Part shown: piece after piece, positions 19,701 to 31,700 of the stretch
Layout: each line of letters starts with the position of its first letter
How positions within the stretch are numbered: position 1 is the first letter of the stretch
NCBI GenBank assembly: GCA_004335635.1
Contig: QAXH01006643.1
Coordinates: forward strand, 1 to 34,410
Length of the DNA stretch: 34,410 bases
Direction of reading: 5' to 3'
From: Chloromonas sp. AAM2
Taxonomy: Eukaryota; Chlorophyta; Chlorophyceae; Chlamydomonadales; Chlamydomonadaceae
The notes under the pieces: generated by a model
What the model was told of the DNA's origin: nothing
The model's input: only the letters and a program-made list of their open reading frames with translations
Databases searched by the model: none
Translations under genes and position numbers: made by a program

Positions 19701-22700
19701 GCACTACCAGACCGTGCTTCAACAGTTCCTCCAGCAGCAGCACATGCCCAGCGTTCACCACCAGCTGCACTGGAAGGTGCTTGCAGGCCACTTCCGTTGT
19801 CATTGCACCGGTGCTACCTGCTCGCCTACAGCGAGTGACAGCTGTCAGCTGCTCTGCGGCATTTGCATGCTTCAGCAGCAGCTGCACAACTGCCACGTGG
19901 CCCTGGGTGCAGGCCAGGTGCAGCGGTAGCCAGCCATCCATATCCATCTTCATCACGTCTGTCGCTGTCCGGCTGAGCAGGCAATCTACAATCACAACGT
20001 ATCCTGCAGCAGCTGCCACATGCAACGCAGTCTGGCCAACCTTGTCCACGGCAAGAACAAGGTTGCCGTGTGACAAGGCCTCCACAGCAGCAGCACTGCC
20101 GAGGACAGCTGCTGTGTGCAGCGGCACTTGCCCCTGTGCATTAGTAACATCCGCCTTGCACCCAGCATCCATGAGCGCAGTGATCACCTCTGTGCAGGGA
20201 TGCCCAAATAGCATAGCAGCCAGGTGCAGCGGGGAGTTGCCAACCTTGTCCTTGGCGTGCAGCAGGGGTTCCAAGTCAGGAATGTCGCGATTTGTCACCA
20301 GGCTTTGCAGCTCATTCAATACAAGGCGGGTGGTGGTTGCATCACCACTGCTAGCTGCAAGGTGCAACACACTGTGCAGGTTACGGTTGGCCGTTGTCAG
20401 CTGTGGAGTCCACCAGTTGAACCCGCCCTCTGTAAACAACGAACCACATGTGAACCGCAGAAGTTTCTTCACTATGGCCCATTCACCATTCACAGCAGCT
20501 AGGTGAATGGGCAGGTTGCCGTTGTTGTCCGGTAGCAACAAGTCCCAAGCAGGTGCTGGATCCCAAGCAGGAGGCGGTGGTAGTGTCGAGCGTGGAGTTG
20601 TCAGAACGTCCTGACCCCAGTCAGCTATGGCTTTCTTGGCTTTTTCGTGCTTATCCCAGTACTCGGCTGTGCCTGCAAGTGTTGTGAGAAGATTACGATT
20701 CTACAGGCAGCATTACAAGCAGCATTACGATTCTACAATCAGCATTACAATTTGTACAAACAGCAGCGGACGTCAGCTTCTGCTCTTTGTACACACGCAC
20801 ACGCACACGCACACGCACACGCACACGCACACGCACACGCACACGCACACGCACACGCACACGCANNNNNNNNNNNNNNNNNNNNNNNNNNNNNNNNNNN
20901 NNGCACACGCACACGCACACGCACACGCACACGCACACGCACACGCACACGCACACGCACACGCAGCGTCTATTTATGACATAACACACCCAAGATCAGG
21001 GTCAAGTTAGGGGGCAACTCCAAGGAACTGGACCCTAACGCCAGCAGCCATTGGTTGAGGTTGCGGGTTCGATTTTGACTAGTGTGAGGTATTGGATAGC
21101 TCTGATCGGTGGGGATGGGTGCCCCCACATGGTGGTTGGGCACATGTTGCTCGGCGTCCTTAAGCACGTTAACCGGCGTCCTCCCGCTTACCCTACATTT
21201 TTTACATCACACAATAGTTCCCATCAGCCAATACATAAGGACACGCGAGCACTGCCCTTCTGTGCACTATTACTCACCAGCATCAAGCAGCGCATCCACC
21301 AAATATGAAAGTCCCTCTGCCGCAGCCCAGTGGAGGTGCGTCTGTTGCAGTAGACCGAACTTATGTTTTAGGATGGCTTCACGCTTCATCTTCACCATCG
21401 CAGCCACGCATGCGCTGCCCCTGCTGGCCAGAGCAGCATACTGCAGCGGGCTCAGGCCCCGGGAGGATTGGAGACCCAACCGTCTGCTTCCCGCTAATTG
21501 TAGTGGGCGGGCCGGTGGTGCTTGTGCTGATGTCTGTGCCACCTCAGCAGGTGCAGCAGCACTAGGGTTGGGCCTAGTCAAGGACGTCCGGCCTTTGGGT
21601 GCTTGAATGTTGCGGGTTGCGATGCTGCCCATGCGCTGCGGGACCCCGCGGCTGGCCCTGTCGCTGGTCTGGCGGCTCAGGCGCCTTGCAAGGGTTGGTG
21701 CAGGGGCTTGAGCTGGAGAGGCTGTAACGACAGAGGCGGGCTTTGGCAGGTTCAGTGTGGCCTGCACCTTGGAGCTGGGCACCAGCTGGGTATTGAGCAG
21801 CCGGTGGCAGGGCAGGTTGACATCCGACTGCACGTCCAGCAGCGCCTGCGAGCATCGAAGAGAGGATTGAGAGCATGCATTTGCCTGTATGCCAAGGATG
21901 GCCTTCGGTGGACCGGGAGCGAGTGACTGGCCAGATGTACATCGTCAGCGGACGCACACTGTCAGATGCATGTGTTGAACACAAGAGACGTTGGCATGCC
22001 GCTTGCCCTTGACCATGGGTTGCACTTACCACTACAGCCTTGTCATGTGCAGCTGTTGCGGCCATATGCAGAGGTGTCAGCCCAAATTTGTCCTTCAACT
22101 GGGTGATGTACGACACGACACTTGTGGTAGCGGTCACACCAGGAACGCTCATTGACTGGAAGGTCAGCTTTGAAGCAGCTTCTAGCAGATCCGCAACCAG
22201 GCCTTGGTGCAGTGATGCAGCCACGTGCAGGGGTGACTGACCCTCCTTGTCGTGCTTGATTAGGGCTGCAGGGGTGATGCACTTGCCGAGTAGCAACTGG
22301 AGCGCTGCCTTATGCCCCCCCATGCATGCTAGGTGCAGTGGGTTGCGCATGTCCTTGTTAGTGGTGGTGATCATCTGCTCAGCTCGTGGGCCGTCCACAG
22401 AGTCAAGCAGCAGTTCCACCTAGGAGCAGCAGAATATATGACATGTGCATATGAATGCCACGATCAACATTCCATTGAAGTCCTCGCACAGGAATGCCAC
22501 GTTGTTAGGCAGGGCTGTTTAGGCAGAAGCAAGCTACAGTAGGATACTACAGCAAGCTGCAATGGGTTCACTGACGAGCAGCCTGCATATGTTGCCAGTG
22601 ATGAACACTCAGGGGGTCGTCACAGGCACTCACAATTTTGGTCACGCCTTCAAACGCAGCCACATGCAGTGGCCCTTCCCCAGAACCTGGTGCCGTCAGG

Positions 22701-25700
22701 GTGGGATCAAGCTTGGAGGACAACAGCACTTTCACTGTCAGCAGATTGCCATTTCCAGCCGCCCAGTGCTGTGGCAAGGCAAGCAAGGCATGGTATCACG
22801 GAATAGAAGGGTTCATGCAGACCTGAGCAAGCGATTGTGTGCCTCTGCAGCTCTTTTACGAGCAGTTGTGTGTGTGTTTGCAGCTCAGCAAAGCGTACGA
22901 GCAGGACAGGTATGGCAAGGCATCTCACCAGCAGTGTTGTCCCGTTAGCCAGTCTCTTGCTCAGGAAGGTGATGTCTGGCAGTTTGACGAACATGTTCAT
23001 GATGGCTTCGTTGTGAGCCGTACAAGCCACCTGTGATGGGCTCCGGGCATGACAAATAGCACTGAGTTCAGTGAGGAAACGGGTTGCCAGGGCTGAGATT
23101 GGGGCAGCTAATGTCAAGCATGACAGCCAGCATAAGTACTGGCAGGACTCCATCAAAATATTTTCAGTATGAAGGTTCATGCATGTGGCGTGCATGCATG
23201 CTGCGTACCTGGAAGGGTGTGAGTCCTGCCCTGTTGAGACGATCTAGGACGGCTGCATGCTTGGGATCCAGCAGCTTCTTCACCACCGAGACATTGCCCG
23301 TTTCACAAGCCCAGTGCAGGGCGGTGCCACTGTTACCCACATCCGCGTTGATGTCAGCACCCTTGTCAATCAAAAGCCTGAGCAAGCGCAGAAACGAGCA
23401 TTGTTGTGAGCTCCTGGACATTTCCTTTGTTGCTGCTTATGGCCGTGAGCCCGAGCTGAGCACCCACCAATCAGAATGCATCATCACTTAGCTCAGCCTG
23501 TCACTCACTCAAAGCTGCTGGTTTGGTCCGCCATCACCGCCACCACCAGCGGCGTCTGGCTCATGTGGTTGGGAAGATTGATGAGGCTATTGACGGCGGC
23601 CTTTTTCTGCCATCCTGCCCCAGAAGCAGTGCTTTCCACATGTGCTATCAGTTGCGCTGCAAGGTCCACAGCGCCAGAGCGGCACGCCCAGTGGAACACG
23701 CTTTCAAACTCAGAGCTCTGCAAGATCACAGACACCAACACAACTGTGGCAAAAGTACTGCTATGCCACTATGCGTTTGCACTTTGTTTTGATGCAGACA
23801 CACTTGATTTAAATCGCCACTAGAAATGCATCAAAGAATAAGGACACTGTTGACTCTTGCAGGTGACAAGATATCTGGAGATGATAGTGTGTTGATTATG
23901 TCAACGTGTTCAAAATGTGCACTTCTTTATACCATTGTGCTCTGAGTCTCTGGTAATCTCCCACCACTCTCAGTGCCACTGTCCCAGTATTGGCCTACCA
24001 ACACCAGCAACACAGCCCGTGACATTTAACGCAGTGCACACAGACACCACAAAGTCCTGTAACTGTCAACAACAGTAAAGACCTCATCACTGAGTCACAA
24101 GGAACTCGCTTGCGACGGCCATGATTGCACTGGAAAGGCGACCAAACACCACCTCACTTTCGCACGCGAAAATTGTCCCAGAACTGGCAAACTTTGTTTT
24201 TTTTTGCCGTGTGACGACGTCTCCACCACCTTTACCCCACCCTTAAGGACGTGACGTTACCTGATAAAAGACGTCTGCTCCTGCCTTGACCAGCAGAATG
24301 ATGAGCTCTTGGTAGCCATTGTCCATTGATATCTTGATGGGTGTGCTGCCATGTGCATCGGCACAGTTCAGGCAAGCCATCACCTCTTCCTGGGGCCAGC
24401 TCAGCAGCGCCTTGAGTACCCCAACCACGCCGCTGCTGCAGACATAGTGCAAGGCGTTGCGCCCGGCATTGTCTACGGTCGGCTGCAGACCCTTGACGAC
24501 TGCAACCTTGTTTGATAGAACGCTCTGTGCATCAAGTGCTGCTGCCGGCACGGCCAGCTTGGAACCCCGTAGCTGAAGCAGCGTGACCAGCTCTTCTGAA
24601 CCCAGGGATGCAGCAATGATGAGGGGGGTCTGCAAACACAAACACGCAGACTGGATTATTGGTTCCATGTTGCAATGACGTTCTGGCATGATAAATGAAC
24701 GGCCCGAAGCAGCTCACCTGTCCGTTCCGATCAGCTTCATTCACGTCCAGATGGTACTTGAACAACAAATGCTCCACAACCTGCATCAGCATTCAGGGCA
24801 ACCACAGCATTTGGCCATCAATGCGCGCGCATCACGAAGCCACCAGCTGTTTATTTAACTAATTTCCCCTCTCACCTTGGTAAACCCGTTCGCCGTAGCT
24901 TTCCCAAGCGCAGTGCGGCCCTCGGCGTCCACGGCTGACAAAGTCGCACCGGCGTCCATGAATTCGTCAATACGGTACACATCCCCGTTGCCTGCGGCCA
25001 TCACCGGCCCCAAACGCATATCTTCTAGAAACTGCGCCACAGCCTGACCTCGATGCAGAGCCTCCGCAGATGGGTTCAACCCGCCGCTATCATAAGTGCG
25101 CGCGAGCTGTTCCGGGCATTCGTTGTTGTGGTCCCTGGCATCGGGGTCCGCGCCTCGCTCAATCAGCAGCCTCACGCATGCAGCGCTCGTGGCTTGTGCA
25201 GCGTGATGCAGGGAAGAACGGCCCTTGTCGTCTCGCAGGTTGACGAATGCCTTTGCTTTTGCTGTTGCTGCCTCAGCTTCCGTACCGCTAGCCGTAAGCG
25301 TGCTGCCAACGCGCCTCAATACACGATCAGACCTCTTGCACCGTGCCACAGCGCACAGCAGCAGGCTCACGACGTTGCTGTGCCCTCCAGCAGCAGCCAT
25401 ATGCAGCGGGGATTTCATGCGACTATCCACAACAGCTACTGTAGCACTGCTCTCCAGCAGACATGCTACTACGTCCGTGTGGCCCGCAAATGACGCCAGG
25501 TGTAGTGGGCGTTCGCCTGACCTGGTGCAGTGATTTGGGTTTGCGCCAGAAGACAGCAGCACCTTGATGACATCCAGATGACCCTGCATAGTGTAGAACA
25601 GGTTGTAGGTTAGGAATGCTAGCGTAGGATGGTTTGTGTACACACTAGAGGACATGCGCGGTGGCCATCAGCCGCAAGTGGGGCGAGTGCAAGACGCATC

Positions 25701-28700
25701 TTCAAAAGCAGAACGCATCTTCAACGACAGTGAAAGATTTCTCGTAAATCACAACTCACAGTTCTTGCTGCATGGCACAGAGGTGTCCAATGGCTGCAGT
25801 CCTGTACATCCGCCTTTGCACCCGCTTTTAGTAGCGCGCCGGCCACATGGTCATGCCCTTGCATGGCTGCCAGGTGCAGGGCCGTGCACTTGCGGTCCAC
25901 ATCCCTGGCCTCAAGGTTTACTTGATACTCGACCACACGTGTCTTGAACACGCGGCGGGGCTCAAGCAAAAGGCCTACCAAATCTAGTAGGCCTTGAAAA
26001 CTGGCATGGTGCTACATGGCAGCAAGCGGGAAAACAGGAACAGCAGTCACCCTCAGTTGGTGTCTGCGGCCAAGCAGAGGTGGCCCCCGGAGCTCTACAT
26101 CTACATTGCCAATTGTTGAACGCAACTGGATTCAAGCACACTGGTCTGAAGGTCACATCCCAGCACGTCTTTTGGTTATTCAAGCAGAATTGGTCCATCC
26201 CGAAGAGCGCAATGGGTCCAACTGTGGGACCCCAGATCGCGAGTAACGTCAACGGGCCCAGGTTTGATGACTTCAAATTCTGCATGCGTACTGCTATTAC
26301 ATTCACAAGGCAACACGGACATCATGAACATCCATGAATGATAATCTACACCTTCGTTCCAACTGCATGATAGCAAACTGATCTAAACCAGCGAGCACCC
26401 TGTGATGGGTTACGTGAGCAAGTGCTCCCAAGAGAACTCCTCCTGGCACAGGGCAGGCACTCACCAAAATTGTCATGCCGTCGCACAGGACAGTATCAAC
26501 GTTGGCGCCCAGGAGGATCAGTTCGTGAGCCAGCTTGCTGTGCTGGCACCTAGCTGCCCACATAAGGGTTGTCTCTCCACCTGAGTCAGCTGGTCTATTA
26601 ATGGTTTCTTGAGAGGAGTGATTCGCAAGCAGGGCCACGCAGTCAACACTCAAAGCTTGCATGGCCAGGTACAGAGGGGTGGCACCAGCCTGGTCTTTCC
26701 TGTTGACCAGTTCCTGCAACACAGCCAAAGCATGTTTGTGAGCTACCAAATCCTCAGGGTGAAGTGTGCACTGCCAAGGTGATGGGCAGGGCCAGGAGGT
26801 TGGAACCTCTCAATCAGCATCCCTGATGACTTGTTGTCTCAAGATAATCACCTGCAAGCCTTCCACTTCGAGCAAGGCCTTGATGAGCTTGGTGTGGCCC
26901 TTAGATGCTGCCACGTGTAGGGTGGTGCGGCCGTTAGGCAGGACATCCAGCGCAGCCGCAGGGCAGCTGCCAAGCAACACTGTTGCGCAGGGCATAGGGT
27001 CTGGAGCCCTTGCGGCCAGTGTCATTGGTGTGTCCCCTTGCTTGTCCTTGATTCGCGGGTTCGCATCATGGCGCAGGAGCAGCCGCAGCAGGTCTGGCTG
27101 GTCAGCTATCACAGCCATATGCACTGGTGCACGGCGTTCCTTGCCGTCAACCAGGTTCAGGTCGAGTTTTGGAGGAGGAAACTCAGAGATCAGCCACTCT
27201 ACTATGTCATAGTTGCCATTCAGCACTGCCTGTGGAATGGAGACCACAAGCAGGTTGGCATTCAAATCCAAAATAACCAAGAGTTAGCGGGTCAGTCACT
27301 TAACTTCACAATCGGCCTGTCATAGCTTTTTTCCATATCTGTTTCATATCTGTCATAGCTTTTTTCATATCTGTTCACACACGAGACAGCTGTCACAGGA
27401 TGCCGGACGGGCTAGCCCAGGTGTGACGTGCTGAACTATTTTCAGTGAAGTGTGACGTACCAGCAAACGTCTGGACTTACCTCGTGTAATGCGGTTTTCT
27501 CATCAGAGTTGAGTTGGTTGACGTTACTGAAACCGAACTTGCTGTTACTGATGTTCTTGACCAGCTCCAGGTTGCCTGATGCAGCAGCCCGCTGAAGCTC
27601 ACCCATGGCGAAGCCCAAAATCTGAGCCTTGAGTGTGGGTTGACTGCAAAACAGACATCGTGTTTGTTGTTAATTCGTCTCCTACGATAGAACTCCGAGC
27701 CATGTCACCTACATGGCTTTGTCTGTGATGGCTCGTCACTGTGATGCAGCATAACCACGTACCTCACTGACCTGCTCCAGCCGTACGTCTTTGACAATTG
27801 ATCAGCAGTCTTGTTTGTCCGGGTCCTGGCCCTCACATCCGCTCCATACTCCAGCAGCATCAGAAGAATGTCCAAGGAGGCATCGTTCAGCCGCTGGGTA
27901 GGCATCTTGCTATCCAGCCAATCCAGCTTCGTTACAGCACTGTCGTTGGCCCAGGGATCGTCTGTCTTTTCTGTCTTTTCTTGGCTTGTCTTGTCATCGT
28001 CCTGCTGTGTACCCAGGTCTCCCGACGAGACCGCTGATGCTTGAGGCTCAGACTTTGCAGAGTTGCGCTGTGATGCTGCCATGTGTAGAGGAGTGAACTG
28101 GCTGGGCGCGTGGACAGCGTTTGGGTTTGCCTTGGCCTCCAGCAGCATGCGAACAATCTGCACACAGCAACATTTGCACACCTGATTGAGCGGATGGGTG
28201 CAGCAGATGGGTGGTGTGTGGTCCAATCTGCAATCTTGGAAGCCAATGGTGCGTACGCACGTGTGTTCAACACTTCCTTGTGGTATGGGTGTGGTAGGCA
28301 TTGCTAGGGGCTGGCAGCTGCGCACATCACTGGCCCGCTACGTAAAATCAACCAGAAGTGCTAAAAGCCCCCATTTTGGCATGACGTGACACCTGCGATG
28401 TCCCTCTGGAGTAGTTGTATGCTGTTGAGTGGTATGCAATCCACTGGCAAATGACCGCCTAGGTGTCAGCCTGGGTAATTCTGAACTCACCAAGGGAGAC
28501 CGAGCGTTCACTGCCAGGTGCAGGGCACTCAGGCCTGTGGGATCTTGGTGGTTGACGTCTGGCTCGTGCTCGAGCAGCAGCTTCACCAGCTCCGTGTTCT
28601 TCATCTGGACGGCGATCATCAATAGGCTGTGACCATAGGCATCACACAGGTTGACCGCGCGTTTGCTCGCTGTGTTGGCCACAGACTGCTGGCGCTCCAG

Positions 28701-31700
28701 CGCCACAGCCGAGGCATCCCCTGTTGTGTTCGTTTGATCTGCAGGGGCGTTGTCGGGGTCTCCCAAGCTGTTGCCGGGTGCGTGTTGTGACTCCTCAGGT
28801 GGCGGGGCCAGTGCCGTTGTGGGTTCCGCGGACCCGGCGGCTGCGATGCCATCCGACAGTTCGAGCATAGGTTGCAGACAATTGATTCTTGACAGTCGCA
28901 CCGCCATTTCCAGCGGTGTTTGCTCCATGTAATGCACGCCTGCTCTTCGGTCCGCTTTCTTGGGCAAGTATACCTTGGTGACTTGCACCTTGTGGAAGTC
29001 CATAAGCCAAAAGATCACGTCCGCGTGGTCACGCTTGATGGCCTCGCTCAGTACTGTCCGGCCGGTCCAGCTCACGTACCGCATGCGCGCACCTTTGGCG
29101 GATAGATGCTTAAGGACCGCCAGGTGGCCGAACTTGGCCGCGAGCATGGCCGCTGTCAGACCACTAGAGCTTGTGACATTCAAATCCACGCCCTGCTTCA
29201 CAAGCAGCTTGACCAGCTCAATGTTGCCCGAAGCAGCAGCGTGCATGAGTGTGGTCCACTCACTGCTGGCCCCTTGACCGAGCTTGGCTTCTGCGGCTGA
29301 TAGGTCGAGCAAGAACATCACCTGCGGCAAGTCACAGCACGGCACTTTGCTGAGGTAGATGACCATGTGAGGACACACAATTACTGGAATAGCTTGCTGG
29401 AAGCATGGCAAGCGGGAGGACCAGTGAGCCACCCTCAACACCGCAGGCCCGACAACTCACCGTCTGCCTTGCCAGGACCATAAGGTCCTGGCCTGTCTGA
29501 GCCTCATCAGTCGCCGCCTGCCCCAAGCTGCTCCACATGGACACGGCAACGTGCAAGGGCGTGGCACCCCATGCGTCCTTGGCGCCCAGCAACGCCCCTT
29601 GATCCACAGCAGCTTTGATGAATCGGCGCACATCCACCTGCCTTCCAACAAGCTTGCCATGCTGTACGCTGCCAGGTGCGACCCGGTTACACAAAATGTG
29701 CAGCAGTCCCTGTCCCCAGTTGCTGGTCACGTTTAGGTCCAGACCAGCTGCAACTGCTTTGTTCAACGCTTCCTTGAACGCTGGCAGTGTCCCGTGTAGT
29801 GTGGTGAGGAAGAGCTGCTCCTGCACTCCAGCGTCCACCACCTTCGTTTCCCGCTGACCAGTCCGGCTACCGATATTTGTCCGTCTGAGCGTGCTGAAGT
29901 ATTGCTGCGCCTTCACACACCAGGGTTTATCATCGCCAGGCAGGGCCAACGCCCCATCTGCTAGTGGATCGTGGACAGTGCACGCTTGCATGACCTCTCT
30001 GCCGCACCCAGCTGCAGATGCCAGCTGCAATGCCAACACGCCATGCACATCTCGTGCCCTTGCATCGCACTTGGCCGCATCCAGCAGTTCCCGCACAACT
30101 TCTACCCGAACGTGCCGCCACTTCACAGCGTAGTGGAGCGGGGTGCACCCCCGACGGTCGGATGTCCCCCGGGCACCGGCATTGATCAGCATACGCAGCA
30201 GGCTGGCATCGCAGGTATTGCTGACAAGCGCATGGACGACATGGTGCAACGCCGTCTGGCCTTGGTGGTCACTCGAGTCAATCTTGATGCCTGGTTGCTT
30301 TAGCAGCAAGTGCACAACTTCGGCCCTGCCCTCGGCTGCAGCTATCATCAGAGGTGTCTGGCCTGAGGGATCCACAAGATTTATGTCGGCCTTGTGGTCA
30401 AGCAGCAGCTGCATGAAGGGAATGTGTCCCTCGCGTGCTGCCACGTGCATTGGGGCAACCAGCTGGCGCAGCACACTTGCGGGCGCTTCGGCAGCCAACA
30501 GCACGCTGCCAACACCCGCATGCCCACCTTGTGCTGCCGCTCGCAAACACACATACAGATCATCTGCTGGTGCAGGTGATGCGTCTCCGCCTTTTAGCAG
30601 TGCTGTCACAGCAGCTTGACAGCCCATGGTGCAGGCAGCAACAAGCAACTGCTGTGCCAACTCGCAAGTGTAGGGAAACACCGGGGCACCTGGTGCTTCT
30701 GCCTCAGGCGAGGCGCCGGCCCATGGATTTGAACTGTCTTGGCGCCTGTTGAAGCACAGCCGCAGCTCTAGGGGATGCTGACGCTGCACAACATCGAGCA
30801 TGGCTGCATGGAATTTTCTCTGTGTCCTCCCATTCCACCATTCGTACAATTTTAGGGATTTGATGGAAGGCGTGGTGCGCGACCAGTACACGAACTTCCG
30901 ACTCTGCACCTTACTGTCTGCTGCGTAGTGTACCAGCAGCAGCCCAGCCATGCTGTAGTATCCAGACTGAAGCACCATGTCCTCAACCTCCACCTGCTGG
31001 CCTGCAACCGCCACTGGAGCCAGCTGCTTAGACGTGCCCATCTTGACTGGTGTGAGGGGCTTGCTAGGTGGTGCTGCGATGGACTCCCACTCGTAAGCTA
31101 CACATGCCTGAATGTTGACCATTGCAAAAAGCAGGGATGCACGCTGTGGCTGCCCTTCCCAGTGCATGCGCGTGCTGACGTGGTGCAACTCCGCCGGCAA
31201 GCTGCTAGGCTCCCATATCAGCTCATGCATGTACGGCCCCATGGCTTGAGATAACACAGCCCACAGTTGTGTGCGGGCTGTACATGCAATGCTGAACACA
31301 GTGGCTTGGAGGGTCGTGAAGTAGTTGAGGCTGTCCTCCGCCCTGATTATAGCTTGCGCTTCATCCAAGGCAGTGGTGAGTGCCTTGACAGCCTCGCATG
31401 CTTGTGCCTCATCTGGTAGGCACGCCGCCAGGGACAGCAGTTGCGTGGCTAGCTGTTTGGTGTCAATGTCAGGCAGGTTGCTAGCCTGGGATAGCAGTTG
31501 ATGCCAGCCTGCTTGTGATGCTTCTGCAAAGAGGTGCAAAAAAGCAGCAAGGGTCATTGTTAGCACACTCTGTTGACTTCAGTAAGAATTGGACTCTGAT
31601 GCCCAGTGCCCAGTCCGTGCAGGATGCCATCCGCCTGCCACCCACCTGCTTCCTCATTTTTCCTGTCAAACCTCCGCAGACAGTCCTCAGCTTGCTTCTG

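Noticed and set aside
19673..20506. Plus-strand open frame of 277 codons opposite the largest late ankyrin exon
   Set aside because: It is a mirror of GC-rich ankyrin coding sequence: Ala/Ser/Cys-rich low-complexity translation, no domain, while the minus strand reads clear ankyrin repeats.
20787..20989. Open frames made of HTHTHT, RTRTRT or VRVRVR strings
   Set aside because: They are translations of the ACACGC microsatellite and the N gap.
21050..21120. Possible tRNA or tRNA-derived element around GGGTTCGATTTT
   Set aside because: The bases flanking the supposed T loop do not pair into a five-base stem and no A box is in place, so it is not reported as a tRNA.
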